Shown here piece by piece: positions 49,037 to 56,920 of a stretch of DNA of 64,000 nucleotides. Made by a program: the position numbers and the translations under genes. Position 1 is the stretch's first letter. Each line of letters starts with the position of its first letter. Source of the stretch: Streptomyces longwoodensis. Lineage in GTDB: Bacteria; Actinomycetota; Actinomycetes; Streptomycetales; Streptomycetaceae. Under the pieces are notes generated by a model. It ran no database searches, had not been told where the DNA came from, and saw only the letters and a list, made by a program, of their open reading frames with translations. The stretch lies in NCBI RefSeq assembly GCF_001514125.1, contig NZ_KQ948561.1, positions 1 to 64,000 on the forward strand, in the 5' to 3' direction.

Positions 49037-50302
49037 ATGAGCAGCGACGCCGTCGCCCGCCTGGCCGACGAACGGGTCGACCACCGCTTCAAGGGCCTCC
49101 CGCCGGACGCCGACGGACTCACCGTGGGCGAGCTGGCGGGCCGGCGCCGCAACCTCTTCACCGACGGCTTCGCCACGCCCGTGCTCGCGCTGTCCGCGGA
49201 GCGCCTGGAGCACAACCTCGCGCTGATGGAGACCTACGCGGCCCGGCACGGCCTCGCCTTCGCCCCGCACGGCAAGACCACCATGGCCCCCCAGCTGTTC
49301 CGGCGGCAGCTCGAGCGCGGCGCGTGGGGCATCACGCTGGCCGTGCCCCACCAGGTGCGGGTGGCACGGGCGTTCGGCGTCCGCCGGGTGTTCCTCGCCA
49401 ACGAACTGGTCGACCCGGCGGCCCTGCGCTGGATCGCCGCCGAGCTCGCCGCCGACCCGGACTTCCGGTTCGTCTGCTACGTCGACTCGGTGCGCGGCGT
49501 CGCGCTGATGGACGCGGCGCTGACCGGCGCGGCCCGCCCGGTGGACGTCGTGGTGGAGCTGGCCGCCGGCGAGGGCGCTCGCACAGGTGTGCGCACCGAG
49601 GCCGAGTGCGTGGCCGTCGCCGACGCGGTGGCCGCCGCGCCGACGCTGCGGCTGGTGGGCGTCGCGGGCTACGAGGGCGAGGTCCCGCGGGCCACGCCGG
49701 AGCGGGTGCACGCCTGGCTGCGGCAACTGGTCGGTTTGGCCGTCGACTTCGACGCGGCCGGTCGGTTCGCGGGCCTGGACGAGATCGTCGTCAGCGCGGG
49801 CGGCAGCGCCTGGTTCGACGCGGTCGCCGACGTGTTCGCCTCGCTCCCCGGCCTGTCCGCGCCGGTGCTGAAGCTGCTGCGCTCGGGCGCGTACGTCTCG
49901 CACGACGACGGCCACTACCGGCGGCTGACCCCGTTCAACCGGGTGCCCGAGGAGGGCGCGCTGGAGCCCGCGTTCCGCCTGTGGGCGCAGGTCGTCTCCC
50001 GGCCGTCGCCGGAGCAGGCGTTCCTCAACGCGGGCAAGCGCGACGCCGCGTACGACCTGGACCTGCCGGTCGCCCAGGTGGTGCGCCGGGACGGCACCGA
50101 GCGCCCGGCCACCGGCGTCGAGGTCACCGCCCTGTCCGACCAGCACACCTGGCTGCGCACCGGCCCGGAGGCGGACCTGGAGGTCGGCGACTGGGTCGGG
50201 CTCGGGCTGTCCCACCCGTGCACGTCGTTCGACAAGTGGCCGCTGATCCCCCTCGCCGAGGCGGACGGCACCGTGGTCGACTACATCCGCACCTTCTTCT
50301 GA
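49037..50302 (+). CDS. D-serine dehydratase/D-threonine aldolase-like PLP enzyme
   Basis: A 421-residue fold-type III PLP enzyme (alanine-racemase-like barrel plus C-terminal domain). The Schiff-base Lys80 is in APHGKTTMAP. The C-terminal SHPCTSFDKW gives His393 and Cys395, the H-x-C zinc pair of eukaryotic-type D-serine dehydratase (DSD1). This family deaminates D-serine to pyruvate and ammonia or cleaves D-threonine-type substrates. ATG 49037 follows GGGAGGC. Next gene is the D-aminoacylase, 10 nt downstream. With GntP and RidA it forms a plausible D-amino-acid catabolic set. Confidence 0.93.
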   Translation: MSSDAVARLADERVDHRFKGLPPDADGLTVGELAGRRRNLFTDGFATPVLALSAERLEHNLALMETYAARHGLAFAPHGKTTMAPQLFRRQLERGAWGITLAVPHQVRVARAFGVRRVFLANELVDPAALRWIAAELAADPDFRFVCYVDSVRGVALMDAALTGAARPVDVVVELAAGEGARTGVRTEAECVAVADAVAAAPTLRLVGVAGYEGEVPRATPERVHAWLRQLVGLAVDFDAAGRFAGLDEIVVSAGGSAWFDAVADVFASLPGLSAPVLKLLRSGAYVSHDDGHYRRLTPFNRVPEEGALEPAFRLWAQVVSRPSPEQAFLNAGKRDAAYDLDLPVAQVVRRDGTERPATGVEVTALSDQHTWLRTGPEADLEVGDWVGLGLSHPCTSFDKWPLIPLAEADGTVVDYIRTFF

Positions 50303-50312
50303 GGAGCCCGCC

Positions 50313-51926
50313 ATGGAGGACCTGGTCATCCGGGACGCCGACGTCGTCGACGGCACCGGCGCGGACTCCTACCGCGCCGACGTGGTGGTCGACGGCGGCC
50401 GGATCGTCGCGATCGTCAAGGAGGCGGCCGCCGCCGGCTGCCAGCGCCCGGACGCGGTGCGCGAGCTGGACGCGGAGGGCCTGGTCCTCTCCCCCGGCTT
50501 CATCGACATGCACGCGCACAGCGACCTGGCCCTGCTGCGCGACCCCGACCACAGCGCGAAGGCGGCCCAGGGCGTCACCCTGGAGGTCCTCGGCCAGGAC
50601 GGACTGTCGTACGCGCCCGTGGACGACCGCACGCTCGCCGGGGTGCGCCGGGCGATCGCCGGCTGGAACGGGCCCGGCGACGACGTCGACTTCGACTGGC
50701 GGTCGGTCGGCGAGTACCTCGACCGGCTCGACCGCGGCATCGCGGTGAACGCCGCGTACCTGGTCCCGCAGGGCACCGTGCGCGCGCTCGTCGTCGGCTG
50801 GGAGGACCGCGCGGCGACGCCCGCGGAGCTGGACCGGATGCGCGCGCTGGTCGCCCAGGGCCTGGAGGAGGGCGCCGTGGGCCTGTCGTCGGGGCTGACG
50901 TACACGCCCGGGATGTACGCCCGCGACGCCGAACTCACCGAGCTGTGCCGGGTGGTGGCGCGCTACGGCGGCTACTACTGCCCGCACCACCGCTCCTACG
51001 GGGCGGGCGCCCTGGAGGCGTACGAGGAGATGGTGGCCCTCACCCGGGAGGCGGGGTGCGCGCTGCACCTCGCCCACGCCACGATGAACTTCGGCGTGAA
51101 CGAGGGCCGGGCGCCCGAGCTGCTCGCCCTGCTCGACCGGGCGCTGGCCGACGGGGCCGACATCAGCCTGGACACCTACCCGTACACCCCGGGCTGCACC
51201 ACGCTGGCCGCGCTGCTGCCGAGCTGGGCGAGCGAGGGCGGCCCGCAGGAGGTGCTGCGGCGGCTGGCCGACGAGGCGACGGCGGAGCGCATCCGGTACG
51301 ACCTGGAGGTCGTCGGCTCGGACGGCTGTCACGGCGTGCCGGTCGACTGGGACACCGTGGAGATCTCCGGCGTGACCGACCCGGCCCTCGCGCCGTACGT
51401 CGGCCGTACGGTCCTCGGGGCGGCGCGCGAGCGCGGCGAGGAGCCCTGGGTGACGGCGCGGCGGCTGCTGCGGGAGGACCGGCTGGCGCCGACGATCCTG
51501 CAGCACGTGGGCCACGAGGAGAACGTCCGCGCGATCATGCGCCACCGGGTGCACACCGGCGGCTCGGACGGCATCCTGCGGGGCGCCAAGCCGCACCCGC
51601 GGGCGTACGGCACGTTCCCGCGCTACCTGGGCCACTACGTGCGGGAGCTGGGGGTGCTGTCGCTGGAGGAGTGCGTGGCGCACCTGACCGGGCGTCCGGC
51701 GGCCCGGCTGCGCCTGCCGGACCGCGGGCTGGTGCGCGAGGGGTACCGGGCCGACCTGGTGCTGTTCGACCCGGCGACGGTGGCGGCGGGCGCCACCTAC
51801 GACGATCCCCGGGCGCTGCCCGTGGGCATCCCGCACGTCCTGGTGGACGGGCGCTTCGTGATCGAGGACGGGCGGCGCACGGACGTCCTGGCCGGGCGGG
51901 CGGTGCGGCGGACCGCCCACCCCTAG
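50313..51926 (+). CDS. N-acyl-D-amino-acid deacylase
   Basis: A 537-residue amidohydrolase. Metal-binding HxH is His67-Ala-His69 (GFIDMHAHSD), catalytic Asp in HTGGSDG, and helical segment LEEGAVGLSSGLTYTPGMYA typical of D-aminoacylases. The Cys96 that bridges metals in Alcaligenes D-aminoacylase is replaced: the aligned segment reads LEVLGQDGLS (Asp96). It would hydrolyse N-acyl-D-amino acids to D-amino acids and a carboxylate. Coupled to the PLP enzyme upstream. Stop is 12 nt from the convergent protease gene. Confidence 0.93.
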   Translation: MEDLVIRDADVVDGTGADSYRADVVVDGGRIVAIVKEAAAAGCQRPDAVRELDAEGLVLSPGFIDMHAHSDLALLRDPDHSAKAAQGVTLEVLGQDGLSYAPVDDRTLAGVRRAIAGWNGPGDDVDFDWRSVGEYLDRLDRGIAVNAAYLVPQGTVRALVVGWEDRAATPAELDRMRALVAQGLEEGAVGLSSGLTYTPGMYARDAELTELCRVVARYGGYYCPHHRSYGAGALEAYEEMVALTREAGCALHLAHATMNFGVNEGRAPELLALLDRALADGADISLDTYPYTPGCTTLAALLPSWASEGGPQEVLRRLADEATAERIRYDLEVVGSDGCHGVPVDWDTVEISGVTDPALAPYVGRTVLGAARERGEEPWVTARRLLREDRLAPTILQHVGHEENVRAIMRHRVHTGGSDGILRGAKPHPRAYGTFPRYLGHYVRELGVLSLEECVAHLTGRPAARLRLPDRGLVREGYRADLVLFDPATVAAGATYDDPRALPVGIPHVLVDGRFVIEDGRRTDVLAGRAVRRTAHP

Positions 51927-51937
51927 CCGTCGGCGTC

Positions 51938-52810
51938 CTACGGCTTGGGCAGGGTGCAGCCGCTCGCGCTCAGGTTGAGCCGGTTGCCCGTGGTGAAGCA
52001 GGCCGGGATCTGGTAGGTCTCCTCGGCGTAGTTGATGCCCTGACGGACCGTCACCGTGCCGTTCTGGTCGACCTCGCACGGGTTGTTGACCGTGCAGCGC
52101 TCGCCGTCCTCGTTGCCGGTGTTGTTGACGGCGACGACCTTGCCGGTGGACTGGTCGATCACCGGCGAGCCGGAGGTGCCGCCGATGGTGTTGCAGGCGG
52201 AGGTGTAGCGGACCGAGTCCTTCCAGGTCCAGTCGCCCTCCTTGAGGCGGTAGACGAAGCCGTCGATGTTGCAGTTGTACAGCCGCTTCCAGTAACCGGA
52301 CGCCACGGTGATCGCGGTGCCGGCGACGGGGTGGGTGTCCTGCACGGTGAGGGCGTTGATGCCGTAGGTGCTGCGGATCGACGCGTACGTGGTGGTGGTC
52401 CGGTAGATCGTCACGTCGGTGTCGGTCATGGTCGAGTAGACGACCTGGTTGGCGCGCAGGGTGCCGACCCGGGTGCCGGCGGAGTTCAGCAGCCCGAAGC
52501 TGCGGGTGGAGGACTGGCCGGTGATGACCTGGCCGGGCGACGGGAAGCCGGTCTCCAGGCAGTGGCCGTTGGTCAGCACCAGCGCGGGGTCGGTGTCCAC
52601 GGAGGCGGGGAAGCGGATCACCGAGCCGGAACAGTTGCTGAGCGAGACGGTCCCTGCGAAGTTCACCGCCTGCAGGGTGGGCGACGCGGCCTGGGCGCGC
52701 TGGGCACCGGCCGCGTCCGCGGGCGCTCCCGTGGGAGCGGCGACCGCGGGTGCCGCACCCGCCCCGGCGATGGCCAGGGCGAAGAACGCGGCGACGAGAG
52801 GCTTTCTCAT
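51938..52810 (-). CDS. secreted trypsin-like serine protease
   Basis: A 290-residue exported protease. Signal peptide 1-25 (AVAAPT), short propeptide, then a chymotrypsin-fold domain with His83 (LTNGHCL), Asp132 (DTDVTIYR) and Ser215 (GGTSGSPVID). Six Cys in the mature part suggest disulfides. ATG 52810 follows GAGGGG. No transcript partner. Many Streptomyces secrete such S1-like peptidases of unassigned substrate. Confidence 0.92.
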   Translation of the reverse strand: MRKPLVAAFFALAIAGAGAAPAVAAPTGAPADAAGAQRAQAASPTLQAVNFAGTVSLSNCSGSVIRFPASVDTDPALVLTNGHCLETGFPSPGQVITGQSSTRSFGLLNSAGTRVGTLRANQVVYSTMTDTDVTIYRTTTTYASIRSTYGINALTVQDTHPVAGTAITVASGYWKRLYNCNIDGFVYRLKEGDWTWKDSVRYTSACNTIGGTSGSPVIDQSTGKVVAVNNTGNEDGERCTVNNPCEVDQNGTVTVRQGINYAEETYQIPACFTTGNRLNLSASGCTLPKP

Positions 52811-52935
52811 GTGGGGTCCCCTCTAGCGACGGGGCGACCGGAGGTCGTCGGGCCGCCCACGGAGTTGTCATGCGCATTGTTAGCGCCGACAGGACCCACG
52901 ACAAGGAGCGCTTTTCGGCCGGGAGAGGTCCCCGG

Positions 52936-53562
52936 CTACCGCCGCTTCCACCCCTTGCCCCGGGCGCTTCCCCGGCCCGACGTCCAGGACGGGGACGGGG
53001 AGTCGGACGTCGGGGCGGACGTCGACGGAGAGGCCGGCGAGGAGGGGGACGCGGTGGCCGGCGGCTGCTCCGGGGCGGAGGTGCCCGGGGACGGTGAGGG
53101 CGGGGTGTCGCCCGAGCCGGAGGATCCCGGGTCACTCGATCGGGTGGTCGTCGGGGTGCCGGTCCCGGACGGCGGGCCGGACGGGGTCGCGCCCTCGGAC
53201 GCCGACAGGGTCCCGGCGGTCGGCCCGCTCCCACTGCCGCCGCCGGACGGGGAGCCCCCCGAGGAGAGGCCCGCCACCAGTGCGGCGACCGACACCGCGC
53301 CCACGGCGCCCGCCGCCACGACGCCCCGGCGCGAGCGCCACCCGGTGGCCCGGCGCCGGGCCCGCCGCCGGTCCGCCCGGCCGCCCGCCTCGGGCTCCCG
53401 AGCGAGGCGGGGCAGCTCGCGCGTCTCGTCGTAGGCCGAGACCTGCCAGCCGTGGGCCGCCGCCGGATCGGCGTACTCCTCGTACGAGGGGGTCTCGGCG
53501 CTGTGCGGGAGGTAGACGTTCGGACCGGTCGGGCCGGAGGGGACGTCGGACGGGCTTGGCAT
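52936..53562 (-). CDS. membrane protein with disordered extracytoplasmic tail
   Basis: A 208-residue protein. Cytoplasmic Pro/Tyr-rich N-terminus (residues 1-85), a basic stretch, one membrane helix at about 90-112 (GVVAAGAVGAVSVAALVAGL), then about 90 residues of Ser/Pro/Thr/Gly-rich sequence ending in KGWKRR. No fold recognised. ATG 53562 is chosen because codon bias starts there. Divergent from the aminotransferase gene. Function unknown. Confidence 0.75.
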   Translation of the reverse strand: MPSPSDVPSGPTGPNVYLPHSAETPSYEEYADPAAAHGWQVSAYDETRELPRLAREPEAGGRADRRRARRRATGWRSRRGVVAAGAVGAVSVAALVAGLSSGGSPSGGGSGSGPTAGTLSASEGATPSGPPSGTGTPTTTRSSDPGSSGSGDTPPSPSPGTSAPEQPPATASPSSPASPSTSAPTSDSPSPSWTSGRGSARGKGWKRR

Positions 53563-53675
53563 GAACGCGCATTCTAGAGACGGGAGGGGTTCCTGGGACA
53601 GTCGCGGGACATACCCGCCCGAACCGCCGCGTCTCACGTGGCGGAAAACACGCCGCGGGACGCGGGGGCGGGCCG

Positions 53676-53681
53676 TAAGCT
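53676..53681 (+). promoter_or_regulatory. -10 box of a likely leaderless aminotransferase transcript
   Basis: TAAGCT ends 7 nt before the ATG at 53689, and no ribosome site precedes that ATG. The arrangement is the one seen at leaderless Streptomyces starts. Confidence 0.55.
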
Positions 53682-53688
53682 CCCAGAC

Positions 53689-54900
53689 ATGCAGGTGATC
53701 CAGTCCACGAAGCTCGCCAACGTCTGTTACGAGATCCGGGGTCCGGTGCTCGAGGAGGCGATGCGGCTGGAAGCGGCAGGTCACCGCATCCTCAAGCTGA
53801 ACACCGGCAACCCGGCCGCGTTCGGCTTCGACTGCCCGCCGGAGATCCTGGAGGACATCCTCCGCAACGTCTCCACGGCCCACGGCTACGGCGACGCCAA
53901 GGGCCTGCTCGCCGCCCGCCGCGCGGTCGTCATGCACAACCAGACCCTCGGCATAGAGACGGACGTCGAGCACGTCTTCATCGGCAACGGCGTCTCCGAG
54001 CTGATCGTGATGGCGATGCAGGGCCTGCTGGACGACGGCGACGAGGTGCTGGTCCCCGCCCCGGACTACCCCCTGTGGACGGCGGCCGTCTCGCTGTCCG
54101 GCGGCACGGCGGTGCACTACCGCTGCGACGAGCAGTCCGACTGGATGCCGGACCTCGCGGACGTCGAGCGCAAGGTCACCGACCGCACCAAGGCCATCGT
54201 CATCATCAACCCCAACAACCCCACGGGCGCGGTGTACGACGAGGCGGTCGTCAAGGGCCTGACCGACATCGCCCGCCGCCACAACCTGCTGGTCTGCTCC
54301 GACGAGATCTACGACAAGATCCTGTACGACGGCGCGCGGCACACGCCCACCGCCGCGGTCGCCCCCGACCTGCTCACCCTCACCTTCAACGGCATGTCGA
54401 AGGCGTACCGGGTGGCCGGCTACCGGGTCGGCTGGATGGCGATCTCCGGCCCGCGCGCGCACGCCGACTCCTACATCGAGGGCCTGACCATCCTGGCGAA
54501 CATGCGGCTGTGCGCGAACATGCCGGGCCAGCACGGGGTGGTCGCCGCGCTCAGCGGACGGCAGACCATCAACGACCTGGTCCTGCCGGGCGGGCGCCTG
54601 AAGGAACAGATGGACACGGCCTACGAGCTGCTGACCCAGATCCCCGGGGTGACCTGCGTGCGGCCCAAGGGCGCGCTCTATCTCTTCCCGCGCCTCGACC
54701 CCACGGTGTTCAAGATCAAGGACGACCGGCAGATGGTCCTGGACCTGCTGCGCAGCGAGAAGATCATGGTCGTGCAGGGCACCGGGTTCAACTGGCCCGA
54801 GCCGGACCACTTCCGGGTGGTGACCCTGCCGACGGCCACGGACCTGCGGGACGCGGTGGGACGCATCGGACGCTTCCTGGACGGTTACGGCCAGACCTGA
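53689..54900 (+). CDS. PLP-dependent aminotransferase (AlaA-like)
   Basis: A 403-residue class I aminotransferase. Signature residues: LNTGNPAAFGF near the N-terminus, YPLWTAAVSLSGG, NPNNPTGAVYD, SDEIYDKILYDG, and PLP-Lys in NGMSKAYRVAGYRVGW. E. coli AlaA/AlaC-type enzymes interconvert alanine/pyruvate and glutamate/2-oxoglutarate. The ATG at 53689 gives the conserved MQVIQSTKLANVCYEIRGP start; a GTG 51 nt upstream is less likely. No operon partner. The transcript seems leaderless. Confidence 0.94.
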   Translation: MQVIQSTKLANVCYEIRGPVLEEAMRLEAAGHRILKLNTGNPAAFGFDCPPEILEDILRNVSTAHGYGDAKGLLAARRAVVMHNQTLGIETDVEHVFIGNGVSELIVMAMQGLLDDGDEVLVPAPDYPLWTAAVSLSGGTAVHYRCDEQSDWMPDLADVERKVTDRTKAIVIINPNNPTGAVYDEAVVKGLTDIARRHNLLVCSDEIYDKILYDGARHTPTAAVAPDLLTLTFNGMSKAYRVAGYRVGWMAISGPRAHADSYIEGLTILANMRLCANMPGQHGVVAALSGRQTINDLVLPGGRLKEQMDTAYELLTQIPGVTCVRPKGALYLFPRLDPTVFKIKDDRQMVLDLLRSEKIMVVQGTGFNWPEPDHFRVVTLPTATDLRDAVGRIGRFLDGYGQT

Positions 54901-54923
54901 CGTGCGCGGCGCGGTCCGCGTCG

Positions 54924-54952
54924 AGCGGAGCGGGCGGGACGGTTCCGCTTTT
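54924..54952 (+). terminator. weak intrinsic terminator after the aminotransferase gene
   Basis: AGCGGA (54924-54929) pairs with TCCGCT (54944-54949) over a 14-nt loop and is followed by TTT. Short stem, so modest confidence. Confidence 0.4.
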
Positions 54953-54969
54953 GTGGACAGCTCAACTTT

Positions 54970-54994
54970 AGACAGAATCCAAGCTAGGATGTCT
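54970..54994 (+). promoter_or_regulatory. inverted-repeat operator before the 140-aa protein gene
   Basis: AGACA (54970-54974) and TGTCT (54990-54994) flank an AATCC/GGAT pair and a -10-like TAGGAT (54985-54990), 25-49 nt before the ATG. The palindrome would let a repressor cover the promoter. No regulator gene is adjacent. Confidence 0.5.
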
Positions 54995-55018
54995 TCCTGA
55001 AGCATTGGGAGGCCATCC

Positions 55019-55441
55019 ATGTACGAACCGATCCGGACCAAGTCGGTGCACAGCACGGTGGCTGGCACGCCCTCCGACTTCCCCCACCGCTCCCGCGAGG
55101 AGGAACTGGACATCCAGCTCTCGGGGCACCTCGCCGCGCTGCTCGCCGTCACCGACGAGCTGCGGGCGCTGGCACCGTCGACCGACCTGGACGCCGCCGG
55201 TGAGCGGCTCGCCGGGCAGGTGGCACGGTTGCGGGGAGGCCGCCCGCCGGTGCGCGCGACGGGCTCCGGCCGCACGGCCGACGCCCCGTCCCTGCACCGC
55301 CGCGCCCACGCGCTGGCGGGGCGCGCCCTGGTCGTCGCCGCGTCCCGGGCGGACACGGCGGCGGCGATCCTGGCGGCGGAGCGGATGGACGCGCACGGCG
55401 CTGCGCTGGCCGGGCCGCGGTCGTTGAGTGCGGCCGGCTGA
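55019..55441 (+). CDS. small Ala-rich protein of unknown function
   Basis: A 140-residue protein, mostly helical after residue 30 (REEELDIQLSGHLAALLAVTDELRAL, then LHRRAHALAGRALVVAASRADTAAAILAAERMDAH). No membrane helix and no recognised domain. ATG 55019 follows GGGAGG. Its promoter carries an inverted repeat. A second frame runs through nearly the same span, but codon bias and the ribosome site support this one. Function unknown. Confidence 0.75.
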   Translation: MYEPIRTKSVHSTVAGTPSDFPHRSREEELDIQLSGHLAALLAVTDELRALAPSTDLDAAGERLAGQVARLRGGRPPVRATGSGRTADAPSLHRRAHALAGRALVVAASRADTAAAILAAERMDAHGAALAGPRSLSAAG

Positions 55442-55839
55442 TCCTGGGCACCCGGGATCCCCTTGACGGCCCCGGTCCGCGTGCACCCGCAGCGTCGCGC
55501 GGACCGGGCGCCATGCACTGCGTGCGCTTGAGCGGGCGGTCCCTCTGTGGTGCCGGTGGAGTTGTCGTGCTGGTGGTCGGTGCTTAAGGGGTGTGCGCCG
55601 TGGAGGGTTCTGTCGGGGGGTGGCTTCGGGTTCGTCGTGGCTTGTCGCGCAGTTCCCCGCGCCCCTGAGGGGGTGGTCGTGAGCCTTGTTCACAGGGCGG
55701 GCGTTCCGCGGCCCTGAGGGTGGTGCGGTGAGCGTCCGTTTCGTCGTTCCGGTCGCCGTGTCGTAACGGGACCGGTGTGTCACCCCCCGTTCATCCCGCG
55801 CCGTGGGGAATGTTGGGTTCCGCGTGGAGTGTGCGGGGT
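55442..55839. other. intergenic region with a Streptomyces dispersed repeat
   Basis: No gene. It contains the repeat element at 55634-55673 and probably the promoter of the binding-protein-like gene. The rest shows no coding periodicity. Confidence 0.6.
55634..55673. repeat. dispersed Streptomyces intergenic repeat
   Basis: The segment CTTGTCGCGCAGTTCCCCGC followed by GCCCCTGAGGGGG matches a short sequence I recall as recurring many times between genes in Streptomyces chromosomes. Its 3' part can form a CCCCTGAGGGG hairpin. Role not established; mRNA 3'-end or chromosome-structure functions are both possible. Confidence 0.6.
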
Positions 55840-56904
55840 GTGAGACGTATCGCAGGGATCGTCCTCGCGGTTCTGCTGGTCGGTGGCGTGGTGGCCGCCG
55901 TCGTCGCGGGCCGCAGCGATGGGGACACGGGCACGGCAACGAAGACCGTGCGCATGGTGATCGGGTCCGAGAAGGCCGAGTACTTCGCGGACCCCGACGT
56001 GGTGGAGGCCCTCGCCGCCAAGGGCTACACCGTCAAGGCCGAGACCTCCGGGTCGTGGGCCATGGAGGGGCTGGACCTGAAGGGGTACGACCTCGCGTTC
56101 CCCTCCAGCCAGGCACCCGCCGCCGAACTCGCCGGGCGCCACGGGGTGCGCGGGACGCTCCCCCGGCCCTTCTACTCGCCGCTCGTCGTCGTGGCCCACC
56201 GCGACGCCGCCCAGGTGCTGGCCGCGAACGGCCTCGCCACGCTCGCCACCGGGCACCGCGGCACCCTCAGGATGGCCGCCTACCTCGACGCGGCCCGCCA
56301 CGACCGCACCTGGCAGCAGCTCAAGGGAGCGGCGAAGTACGGGGAGTTGAGCGGCACGCTGTTCGTGTCCTCCACCGACCCGGAGTCGTCCAACTCGGGG
56401 GCCCTCTACCTCGCCGCCGCCTCCTACGTCGACAACGGCGGCCGGGTGGTCGCCGACGCCGCCGGACTCGCCCGCACCGCGCCCCTGATGAAGAAGCTCG
56501 TCACCGTCCAGGGCGCCCAGCAGAGCAGTTCCGACGCGGTCTTCCGGGACTTCGTCAGCAGCGCGGGCAACCCGCTCGTCCTGGTCTACGAGTCCCAGGT
56601 CGCCTCCCTGCTCGCCGGCGGACAGCAGCCCGGCGACCTGGTCGTGCTCTACCCGGACACCACGGTCAACAGCGACCACACCGTCGTACCGCTCACCGAC
56701 GACGGCCGGACGTTCGCCGAACTCCTGGGCATCGACCCCGCGTTGCGCCGGCTGGCGGTGCGGCACGGCTTCCGCCCGCAGGGCACCGCCACCGGGTTCG
56801 CCCCGGCCGGCACCTATCTCCAGCAGGAACTGACCGGCGTCAAGCAGGCCCCCGTGCCCACCTCCGCGGTGCTGCACGAGATGGCCCGCCGGGCGCGCGG
56901 ATGA
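55840..56904 (+). CDS. extracytoplasmic binding-protein-like, first gene of a TelA module
   Basis: A 354-residue protein. One N-terminal membrane anchor (residues 5-25, AGIVLAVLLVGGVVAAVVA), then a two-lobed periplasmic-binding-protein-like region (MVIGSEKAEYFADPDVVEALAAKG, SSTDPESSNSGALYLA, PLVLVYESQVASLL). It resembles the binding-protein part of the vWA lipoprotein encoded two genes later (both have SNSG motifs). Start could be GTG 55840 or 55831. Followed 16 nt later by the TelA gene. Confidence 0.8.
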   Translation: MRRIAGIVLAVLLVGGVVAAVVAGRSDGDTGTATKTVRMVIGSEKAEYFADPDVVEALAAKGYTVKAETSGSWAMEGLDLKGYDLAFPSSQAPAAELAGRHGVRGTLPRPFYSPLVVVAHRDAAQVLAANGLATLATGHRGTLRMAAYLDAARHDRTWQQLKGAAKYGELSGTLFVSSTDPESSNSGALYLAAASYVDNGGRVVADAAGLARTAPLMKKLVTVQGAQQSSSDAVFRDFVSSAGNPLVLVYESQVASLLAGGQQPGDLVVLYPDTTVNSDHTVVPLTDDGRTFAELLGIDPALRRLAVRHGFRPQGTATGFAPAGTYLQQELTGVKQAPVPTSAVLHEMARRARG

Positions 56905-56920
56905 CGGGGGACCAGCACAC

